From Polytrichum commune (lineage: Eukaryota; Streptophyta; Polytrichopsida; Polytrichales; Polytrichaceae): DNA of 64,000 nt. The position numbers and the translations under genes are program-made. This document shows, one piece after another, positions 1-9,461 of this stretch. Where the stretch lies: positions 21,202,001 to 21,266,000 of the forward strand of contig OX485803.1 in the NCBI GenBank assembly GCA_950295325.1, given 5' to 3'. The number at the start of each line of letters is the position of its first letter. The first letter of the stretch is position 1. The notes under the pieces were generated by a model. The model did not search any database, was not told the origin of the DNA, and saw only the letters and a program-made list of their open reading frames with translations.

Positions 1-2227
1 ATCGCGAATTTCATGTCATGGGAAGTCCGACTCCATTTGCCGTTGACTTGGTTTTTCTGCAATTTCCCGACGGTCTTGACTTCAACCTCTCCAATAGACC
101 TGCTGAAATTCCTCTTTGGAATAAATATGACAAGAACTGGACGGTTGCAACAATGTCCTTGTGCAAGTCCATCTTGTCTGATGATGGCGTCCTCATAGTA
201 TTTTCTGCTATCGATATGCAAACCAAGAAGGTTTTGAATTCAACCTTACACAACTGTCGCAACCCTTGCTAGCCCCCCTTGACAATCTTGCCAATTTTCA
301 ATTCTAGCAAAGGTTACGAGCGCTAACCATTCGCATTCCGCCATGCAAATGGTTAGCTCCTCCTACCCCGGACCTTATAGTTCATAGGAGGGAACCAACC
401 CTCCTACTTTGCTTTCGGGACTCACCCCTTAATCGGTAACTCATTTCTTGGATGTGGACTTCCATCCATGGAAGTCCAATCCCATGTTGATCATCGCATT
501 GCCGGAGCAACACTACAACAACCCGAACCATACTAGGCAACTATGGCCTCACAATGGGCCAATGCCCATGGAGGCCTTGCCGTTCGGCCTCGGGTGGGTG
601 AGGCCACACCACCTCACCCATATAAGCCTCTAGGACTTCACGCGGGGCCCCTACCCCACCGTCAACCAACCTCTTGTCTCTCTACCAAGAGTTGGGGCCA
701 AGTGGACATTTTCCTTTAGCTGCTGGGCCTAGAACCCCCCCAGCAGCTTCAGACCATCATAACTTCCTTGTATGATGTCTGATCATAACAACCAACCACT
801 CCATGTTCATCTACGCTTCACGTAGATGCCGATGGACTCCTCAATTGCTCCATTTGAGCAAGTCTTGAGGAAGTTATGCTTATTTGAACCTTGGCAGTCC
901 CGGGAATCACTCCCAGGCACTGCTGTACCAGGGCGCTGTCCTGGGACAGCGCCCCACTCAAATGGCCATAACTCCTAGCTCACACCTCCGATTGAGGTGT
1001 TCTTGAGCTTTCTAGAATCACCACGCCATGAGCTACGCATAACTCATGGCCTTACCCTTGTGCCTCCTAGTCTTCGTGGGTGGGAGGCGTTCCCAACGCC
1101 CGGGGCCCTCACCCACACTAGGATCACTTGGGCCCTCTCACCAACGGCGCCACAAGTCCCGGGTGTCACTCCGGGGTCCCCCTTGTGGCCATGGTGTTTC
1201 GGGCACTCCTCATGGAGAGGTGCGCGACAACAACGGCAACATGAAAGTTCTTAGGACTTTTATTTGCCTCAATTCGTACATGGTGTTCAAGGATCCGGAG
1301 TCTCCAACCTACACCGTAAGTATAACATATCACAATTGTTTCTATTTAATTATTTTGGTGTTATTTGTATTGTATATAGTTTTAAGACAATTTATATTTT
1401 TTTGTAGACTCCGGCATTTATGGCTCATGTCTTGGTAAGGGATTTTACTACCACAAAATCCACGAGACAACCAAACTCCATTTTTTTGGCACTGGATTGA
1501 AAAGCAAAAACTTGCTTTTCAATTTTGTGGATGAAAAAAACATGCTTCTTCAAAAATCGGGAAGACCTTGGAGGGGGCCATATCAAAAATCGCCGCGTTT
1601 TTTTTTCAAGATCTTATTGAATTGTTTACACCATCGAATGGACGCGTTGTTGATTTGACATGTTCCACTGGAGCTTCTATCCTAGCAACACGCGCATGTG
1701 GCAGACATCTTCTTGCATTTGAGGGTGATAATGACATGTTTGAGCACATATTGAAACCGCTTTTGGAAAACGTTTTGAAAGAGGGGTCATCTAAGGAGAA
1801 TATACAAGATCTCACAAAAGAAGATGATAACCTCTCAGATGAGGAGATGCTTGAATTTGAGTGTGAGTAAGTTTTAATACAATAAATTTTTATTCAATTC
1901 ATTCGTTTCATTCAATTCATTGGTTCATTTTTATTTCTTCACATTATTTACATGTTTCATCGATTTGATTTCAGGAATACGATTGGAAAGAGGACATGTC
2001 TCCCGTTTTGGGCACATAGACAATTCCTACGAAGTCCAAGCCGTAGCCCGTGTCTCCCATCATATGCCGAGAATGTTGCAATTGCAATGTTGAATCTCGA
2101 AGATTCGGATCCAAATGAAGAATCTTGCTATAGTTCCAAAATCAATTCGCAATGCAAAGGTGCTCGAATATATATAGATGACGAGGCAAAAGATAGTTTC
2201 ATGTCTAGTGCTACTACTGATGAATAA
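1..2227 (+). pseudogene. DNA N6/N4-methyltransferase-like gene, 5' end outside the window, split by a solo LTR
   Basis: The coding parts are 1-254, 1235-1315, 1408-1866 and 1975-2227. They join after removing the LTR at 255-1229 and two GT-AG introns, 1316-1407 and 1867-1974 (GTAAGT donor). The first part carries VDLVFLQFPDG, which resembles a degenerate catalytic (DPPY-type) motif IV, and ILSDDGVLIVFS, a typical methylase strand. The third part has RPWRGPYQ, then VVDLTCSTGAS, which looks like the AdoMet-binding motif I, then GRHLLAFEGD, matching the usual acidic strand after motif I. The order IV then I fits beta-class (permuted) DNA methylases. A run of nine T at 1598-1606 shifts the frame between RGPYQKSP and FQDLIELF. 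The C-terminal tail (SDPNEES..., ending at 2227) is acidic and unrecognised. The family call rests on motifs only. The LTR and the frameshift make this copy inactive. Confidence 0.55.
255..1229 (-). mobile_element. Solo LTR of the window's gypsy family (LTR family 1), reverse orientation
   Basis: About 975 bp, bounded by TGTCGC...GCGACA inverted ends and flanked by the direct repeat ACAAC (250-254 and 1230-1234). It matches the 5' LTR at 58192-59156 throughout but in reverse orientation. No internal retroelement sequence adjoins it, so it is a recombined solo LTR. It sits inside the methyltransferase-like reading frame, which resumes in phase after removal of one target copy. It carries the TTGCTC/GAGCAA version of the family hairpin at 843-863. 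Confidence 0.93.
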
Positions 2228-2374
2228 ATTTTTGGACTTCATGTTGTTTATCCTTCTCAACCCTCTTATTACTAAACCCTAAAATCATCATTTTTAAGGC
2301 CAAAAATTCCACGGTTATAGGATATTGGTGGCCCTATTACCAAAATTTTCATCTTCCTCACTGCTCATAAGTTA

Positions 2375-2440
2375 CCGCTCATCGCTCACCGCTCATCGCT
2401 CACCGCTCATCGCTCACCGCTCATCGCTCACCGCTCATAA
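2375..2440. repeat. CCGCTC minisatellite
   Basis: About nine 7-bp units alternating CGCTCAT and CGCTCAC. Shorter versions recur at 3047-3063 and 7207-7240. Each run is followed within about 10 bp by a short TAGC-containing stretch (GATAGC, AATAGC, GGTAGC). The runs lie on both sides of the SWIM transposase gene. Confidence 0.85.
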
Positions 2441-2677
2441 GATAGCACTCCCCTAAGCATGAAACCCAAACATGGCATGCCTACATTCAACCGGAAAGCA
2501 TAAACTTGACCTCAAATCAGACATAAAACCCCTAGGCCTTTTCCAAAGTGGCCATGCCGAGACCGAACATGAAATCTAAGAGACCCAAATTGAAACCAAT
2601 GATTCGACTTCAAATTTATGGAGTCGGGTTGAATGTAGCTACACCCTTTAAACACAATCAGAATGTAGGGGCTCAAG

Positions 2678-2905
2678 CCATGAGGCCTCGGATCCGAGGC
2701 CTTGTCCAAGTGGGATTTAGTCCACCTCAAATGACAACCTGTAAGCATCCGAGACCCATTCCCAACCTACAAACCTTATACCCAATCTGAAATGATACCG
2801 CAGCCATGAGGCCTCGGATCAGAGGCCTTGTCCAACTGGGATTTAGTCCACCTCAAATGACAACCTGTAACCATCCGAGACCCATTCCCATTCTACAAAC
2901 CTTAT
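2678..2905. repeat. Tandem duplication containing a 20-bp palindrome
   Basis: Two copies of about 105 bp with a period near 126 bp. The first holds the perfect 20-bp palindrome AGGCCTCGGATCCGAGGCCT at 2683-2702. The second has the same site with one mismatch at 2809-2828. Both lie about 250-400 bp upstream of the likely transposase start near 3089. Confidence 0.8.
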
Positions 2906-3010
2906 AAGAGAATCTGCAAGCAAACATAGTATAGGTTCCTCAACCACGGTTATAGGTTATTTTTGTCAAAAAATATTTCAATATTTAGCTCTACACCGCG
3001 GTCATAGGGC

Positions 3011-6000
3011 ATGTTTCACCACACAAAATTTCAATATTCTACAAAACTCACCGCTCACCGCTCGCAAAATAGCTTTTCCCAAGGTGACATGACCCGTGCA
3101 TGCATCCATATGGGTCATCACCATCACCCCGTTTCGCAAGGTGTCTGTAGAGAGTCTAAGGTTGAAATTCATGATCTCATTGGTAGAGAAGTTGAGAGGA
3201 CTCCCACCGCCACCAACTCTGCCATTGCATTGGCTGCAAGTAAAGAGTTCCTGGCCAAGTACCTTCTACGCACGGGATCTGAGCCCAATAAGGTTATGGA
3301 CCTCGAGTCCATGAAGTTTGTCATGGACAGGTACCAACACCTCAGCACCCCGAGTATTCGAAACACGGTCACTTCCTTCAAGCGCATTGGGCGAGGGGGG
3401 ATCATTGACAACATCACCGGACTCAAAGGTCATAGCAGTTGGCCCTATGTGCAAGAAAACAAATTCCCAGGCCAGGGAAAGCTGTTGGAGAAAGTCTACG
3501 TGTTCAAGATGTCCGAGGTGGGCCCTGGGTCTGGAGTTGACCTTGTCAGGAGAATGCAACCACACGGTGACTTGCAGGATGCTTGGGTCATGTTCGACCA
3601 TGTCAAGCGTGTCAAGGGGTGGACAACCATGGCTTGTCATGTCTATGACTCGGCCTACTGCCGAGTTATGACTATTGCAGTATGTGATATGCAGTCTGAG
3701 GATGTCACGGCGCAGAGCCTTCTTTGGCATGGGCTCAATGAAGTTATGGACAGACATGGCATTGCTAAAGTTAACTTCAAAGGGTTCATGGCGGACAGTG
3801 CACAAGCCAATTGGAATGCAGTTAGGATTATCTATGGCAGTGGTGATCCCAAGGTTCCTATGGAGTCTCGCGAGAGGACATGTCTATTGCACTGGACAGT
3901 GTCTATGGAGCGCCACACCGCCACCCACATCAAGCCCGACCTCCAACAACAACACAAGTTGTTATGCAAGCAGTACAAGGATGCCAAGACTCCCGAGCAG
4001 TCCGAGTCCCGTTATCTTGCCATCCGGGCTTGGTGGCTTTCATCCGGAGCTGCATCCGAGGAAGGAATCAGGGACCTTGATACATGGCTTGCATTCTGGC
4101 ACTTTCGTTACCGTCAATGGGGTGGTTTCATGCAACTAGTGAGTGTACCATCCACTTTCTGCTTTGCTTTTTTATGTCAATTTTTTTTTTGGTGTTTTTG
4201 CTGTCATATTGGGTTTTTACCCATATTTTGTGCAAAGCGTACTCACTATATTTCATTGACTTCTCTCAGAATTTCACAGATTCTGAGTTCGCAGAGATGC
4301 CATCTTGCAACCTCTCTAAGACAGTCCATAACAAATGGCTTCAGCAGTCTGGAAACCGTGGCTCTGATCTATATGTGGCGACTGTGGATGATTTCATGAG
4401 GGCGTTCATGCAATGTACGAACTACTACGCCTACTTGAAGGGTGATCGCTCTAGTACTGGCCCAGGAAAATAAGAACTCCGCCTTCGTGCTGCACAACGA
4501 TCCGGTGACGCCAAGAGAATTGTTGCAGCCCTCGAGCACATGCCTGGAGCAGAGCATTGGTGCACCCGCAAACCCCAACTCGAAGGAGAGGAGGTCTTTG
4601 GCACCGCCAAGCGCAAACTTGATATGCCCCCTGGTTCTGATCAGGATTCACATAGACCTGACAAGGTCAGCTTCTCTCATCCACGAGTGAGCACTAGGTG
4701 TCGCGCACCTCTCCATGAGGAGTGCCCGAAACACCATGGGCACAAGGGGGACCCCGGAGTGACACCCGGGACTTGTGGCGCCGTTGGTGAGAGGGCCCAA
4801 GTGATCCTAGTGTGGGTGAGGGCCCCGGGCGTTGGGAACGCCTCCCACCCACGGAGACTAGGAGGCACAAGGGTAAGGCCATGAGCTATGCGTAGCTCAT
4901 GGCGTGGTGATTCTAGAATGCTCAAGAACACCTCAATCGGAGGTGTGAGCTAGGAGTTATGGCCATTTGAGTGGGGCGCTGTCCCGGGACAGCGCCCTGG
5001 TACAGCAGTGCCTGGGAGTGATTCCCGGGACTGCCAAGGTTCAAACAGGCATAACTTCCTCACCACTTGCCCGAATGGGGCAAGTGAGGAGTGCATCGGC
5101 ATCTTCGTGAAGCGTAGATGAAGATCAAGTGGTCAAGTGTTAGCATCAGACATCATACAAGGAAGTTATGATGGTCTGAAACTGTGGGGGCTTCTAGGCC
5201 CAGCGGCTAAGGGAAAATGTCCACTTGGCCCCAACTCTTGGTAGAGACAAGAGGTTGGTTGACGGTGGGGTAGGGGCCCCGCGTAGAGTCCTAGAGGCTT
5301 ATATGGGTGAGGTGGTGTGGCCTCACCCACCCGAGGCCAAACGGCAAGGCGTCCATGGGCATTGGCCCATTGTGAGGCCATAGTTGCCTAGTATGGTTCG
5401 GGTTGTTGTAGTGTTGCTCCGGCAATGCGATGATCAACATAGGATTGGGCTTCCATGGATGGAAGTCCACATCTAAGGAATGGTTACCGATTAAGGGGTG
5501 AGTCCCAAAAGCAAAGTAGGAGGGTTGGTTCCCTCCTATGAACTATAAGGTCCGGGGTAGGAGGAGCTAACCATTAGCATGGCGGAATGCGAATGGTTAG
5601 CGCTCGTAACCTTTGCTAGAATTGAAAATTGGCAAGATTGTCAAGGGGGCTTAGCAAGGGTTGCGACACTAGGTCAACCAAGGCACATACCGATTCCGCC
5701 ACACCATCAGACCAGCCCCTAACACAATCACCGGAGAAATCGATTCCACAACGGGTCACCCACGTCAATAACATTCAGGAGACCCACTGCGATGTCTCCA
5801 AGTGGCACATTTCTAGACTGCCCAAGACTTCTGCCAAGGCCTGCTTCGCCATGCAAGCTCGCACAAAGACCAAGTGCACCCAGAAGATCGTTCGGCATGG
5901 TAAAAGTACTCCAGCCCCTACGTACACTGGCTACATGCGCGACTACAAGAAGAACAAGGAATTCTTGACACAGTTCTTCTTCTGCAACGACGACATTGAG

Positions 6001-6654
6001 AGATGTGTCAAAGGCACTAGGAGGAAGTGGGTGCAGCACCGTCCGGATGTCCCGGACATCTGGCCTGTCCTCACTGGGACAAACCTCACTCTTCAGGAGG
6101 TTCTGGCCCTTGAAGAAGCGGGATTCCAACTTCAACAGCGTGAAGATGTGTCACCCAGAAGACTCTTCGGCGACTCCTCCAATGTTGCCTCATCCATGGC
6201 CGAACTCCCTACCCCGGCCCAAGCCGATCAATACCCTACTCTCAAGTTTGGAAAGAAGATTTGGCGCAGCAACAACGGACCATGCGTCCAACAACGCAAC
6301 AAGTGGGAGTCCGCCCTCAACGTGGACGGACAAATCACCTCCGTCACAATGATACCCCACCCAGGGATCGGGTGCATCATTCTCTTCCAGTCCCGGAAGA
6401 AGGCTAAGATTGAGGAGTACCGTATCACTATAAGCACCTTCCCATCTTGTACATGCCCGGATTTCGTGGAGATGTCAGCAAGAGCACTTGGGAAGCGGCG
6501 CACTTGGGTAAACTGCAAGCACTTGTACTTCATTTTCCGTGTTACCTACAACTTGGACCAATACCAAGAAACTTTCATCCATGCTCCGAGCCTTAGTTTC
6601 AACGAAGTGAAGCACCTCCTCGAAAGTGGCATCATGAAGCATGTGGGACCTTAG
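3011..6654 (+). pseudogene. MULE-like transposase with SWIM zinc finger, interrupted in frame by a solo LTR
   Basis: The coding parts are about 3089-4138, 4270-4698 and 5674-6654. There is a GT-AG intron at 4139-4269, and the LTR at 4699-5668 adds one copy of CTAGG. Removing the LTR and one target copy restores one frame across the junction (VST then RSTKAH). The central region has an RNase-H-like pattern: VYDSAYCRVMTIAV, then FMADSAQANW, then a CLLHW...ERH cluster typical of MULE insertions, then WLAFWHFR. The C-terminal SWIM finger is C at 6448, C at 6454, C at 6514 and H at 6520 (CxC...CxH). One in-frame TAA at 4471 precedes RLRAAQRSGDAKR. An upstream start at 3011 is open, but the ATG at 3089 is nearer the first conserved-looking part. 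SWIM plus the C/H cluster supports a Mutator-like or closely related SWIM transposase. The exact superfamily is inferred. Confidence 0.75.
4699..5668 (+). mobile_element. Solo LTR (LTR family 1) inside the SWIM transposase
   Basis: 970 bp, TGTCGC...GCGACA, with exact 5-bp target duplications CTAGG at 4694-4698 and 5669-5673. It holds a perfect 24-bp palindrome at 4974-4997 (core CTGTCCCGGGACAG) and an 11-bp perfect stem with a 4-nt loop at 4878-4903. The insertion falls in the third coding part of the transposase and post-dates it. Confidence 0.95.
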
Positions 6655-8466
6655 CATGGATCCCTAGAGGAACTAGGCTGCCCCCCCCCCCTTATTTATA
6701 AGTTCACGCTAAGTATTTTCTATTGCGTTGAGTATACCATAGTACGAATTCGCTCTGAAAATATCGCTGATATATCAGGCCTATCATTATCTACACGATT
6801 TGAATTGTATTCGTTTATAAATATTTATAAAGGTTTATAAATATTTATGGGTCTCTTCTTCCAACGGTAGTTTTAGATGTTATTGAATGGTACGAGTCTT
6901 GCTACTTTGCTTGAATGCTTGAATCTTATGACTTAGAGTTTTCTCTTACGTTGTGACCTTAGCCTATGATTAAGCGGTTGTCACCATAATATGGATAGTC
7001 AAAAGTTCCCCGGTTTGATTAGATCATGTGAACTAGTTGCTCTGAAAGGAACCCTATAACCAAGTCTCTGTCCTTAAAGCCCCCAAAATTTGCACGGAAA
7101 TAGGTCCAGTTTTTTTACTAAAAAAAGATGTCCCACGATTTTTTCTATTTTAAATTCCAAATTTAGAAATTATATTCCTATAATTGGAAAGTGTTGACTT
7201 TTTTCTGCTCACCGCTCACCGCTCACGTCCCACCGCTCACACGGTAGCGTCGTTGGATCTATGGGCATGTCAAAATGATCCACCGATGTTCGATGGATTG
7301 GAAATTGCTTTATTCGATTCATATCAATAATAATAATTGAGAATCATGCCGATTGTCATTTGGAGATTCTAAATTAATTGAATTGAGACAAAAATTTGGT
7401 TTATGTGATTAATGAAACTTGAAACTTAAGAGTTATGATGAAATAATAACTTAATAGTTATTATAGAATTTGATCACACAATCCATACTTAATATTATTA
7501 TAACTTGCATGTCTTAGGCCCTTAATTCATGCATCAATGATTTTCTGTTCATGGGTCCATGAGTCCCACTCCCACCTTATTGAGTGATATAAATATAGTT
7601 TCTATATTTAGTTTCTTTTATATATCAGAGTTAAAAAGAGTTATGGATGGTATTTCCATTGAATTGATTCAAGTTCCATTAATTCTCGGTATGTTCCCTT
7701 CCTTTGGGGTCTATTTCTCATTTCATGTGCAAATATTTTCATGTAACTATGTTTCATAATTTCGTTCACTTCAATGCCTTTATGTCTAATATTAGTTGTA
7801 TCCGATTTGGAAACTATACGTATGGAAGTTTTAGTTTGTAATTACAAGTCCATATTTGAAATTTAAAGTGCATTCTTAAATAGTCTCAAAATCAACTAAA
7901 TGACTCCAATTACCAAATATACCATTATTGTATTAGATATGAATTGTTAATTAATTTGGACTTCACACCTTGGTTGCAAATCATTTAATCTTCTATGTCA
8001 AAATTCATAATATTTAAATATCATGTAACATATATATGTATATATATATATATATATATATAGATTTGGTGGTTCAGACCTTGGTTACATCTAAGGTGTG
8101 CGACCGATTTACATTTTTTTTCCAATATAATGTGCGTGCATGCAATACATGTTGCATACAAAATGCTATTTATATAATTGGTCATGGCGGGAATCGCATG
8201 GCGGGAATGGCATATTGGTAGGTCTACGTAGGGGGCGGGAATCCGCTTTTTAAAGAGCATCCAAGAGATTTTGAACCACCGGGGGGAGGTACTTAAAGCT
8301 TTCCCCCCCCCCCCCCACGGGAGAGCTCTTTTCTGCGGCTGACGGGAGGTGTGCGCTCTAGAGAGTCGTCGGAGCGCGCTCAAGCCACCCTCCTGTTCGC
8401 CAACCGTGCTCCTCACAGGTACAGGACATAGCATATCCCTCAAATACCGCCGCAAATACCGGATAC
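6655..8466. other. AT-rich stretch without a recognisable gene; holds a copy of the CCGCTC module
   Basis: The stretch 7073-7246 resembles 2296-2440 in the same orientation: a TTAARGCC...CACGG..ATAGG segment followed by CCGCTC repeats and TAGC. It may mark the downstream border of the SWIM element. A (TA)n run lies at 8029-8062. A GC-rich piece with a poly-C tract lies at 8225-8420. Nothing else was recognised. Confidence 0.6.
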
Positions 8467-9453
8467 TTACGAACGCGCGTTCGTAAAGATGAGGTCCCAT
8501 CACTAGCACAGTTGGATCGGACGAAATGTTGTGGGTTTACGAACGTGCATTCGTAACTACCAAAGTAGACCAGAGTCGACGTTGTGACACATGTATATCA
8601 ATCATGTGCAATGCGAATGGTGGTTCATTTACGAACGTGCGTTCGTAAATGTGGCATCTACGCTTTTATGTGTGTACAATTATAAATATAATGGTTGTTC
8701 ATTTACGAACGTGCGTTCGTAAGTACGGCATCTATGATTTCCTGGTGTACACCTTCAGATAGGGGTTGTTGTGGTTTTACGAACGTGCGTTCGTAAATAT
8801 GAGGTCCCATCACTAGAACTGTTGGATCGGACGGAATGTTGTGGGTTTACGAACGTGCGTTCGTAACTACCAAAGTAGACCATAGTCGACGTTGTGACAC
8901 ATGTATATCAATCATGTGCAATGCGAATGGTGGTTCATTTACGAACGTGCATTCGTAAATGTGGCATCTACGCTTTTATGTGTGTACAATTATAATTATA
9001 ATGGTTGTTCATTTACGAACATGCGTTTGTAAGTACGCCATCTATGATTTCCTGGTGTACACCTGCAGATAGTGATTGCTGTGGTTTTACGAACGTGCGT
9101 TCGTAAACATGCTATCTATTTTGTCCCGATATACTCTTGGAAATTCGGGATAGTTGTGGTTTACAAATTTTTCTCGTGAATACAACATGCGAGTTCTATC
9201 CTGGTTTCCAGGAACAACTCCTCGTTTATAAACCTTTGTACCCAAACTCATTCATCCTATGCTATACGAACGTGCGTTCGTATAAAAACTTCTACGTTCT
9301 GCTCATGCAGGTCGATGGTCTGTAATTAACGAACGCACATTCGTAAATTCCACCTGCGATCAATATGATAGCACCTTGAAAGGCTTTCTAAGTTATTGAC
9401 TTCGACACACAGGCACATTCACTATTGCAGTTGTATACGAACGGACGTTCGTA
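8467..9453. repeat. Array of about twelve 20-bp palindromes upstream of transposase copy 1
   Basis: The consensus is TTACGAACGTGCGTTCGTAA. Sites start at 8467 (GCGC centre, perfect), 8537, 8629, 8703, 8777, 8847, 8939, 9013 and 9087. More diverged sites (core TACGAACGNNCGTTCGTA) lie at 9265, 9327 and 9436. Mutations at single sites leave both arms recognisable. Spacing is 60-180 bp. Part of the array arose by a tandem duplication of about 310 bp (8467-8776 and 8777-9086). The last site ends 9 bp before the first in-frame ATG of the transposase at 9462. Confidence 0.92.
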
Positions 9454-9461
9454 TTTAAAAC

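Noticed and set aside
997-1254. Repeated open frames inside the LTRs (AFPTPGALTHTRITWALS and its opposite strand)
   Set aside because: They recur in every LTR copy in several frames at once and reflect GC-rich LTR sequence, not a gene.
3266-3805. 179-codon reverse-strand frame
   Set aside because: Shadow of the SWIM transposase exon, without any motif of its own.
8029-8062. (TA)n run as a structured signal
   Set aside because: Ordinary microsatellite in AT-rich DNA.
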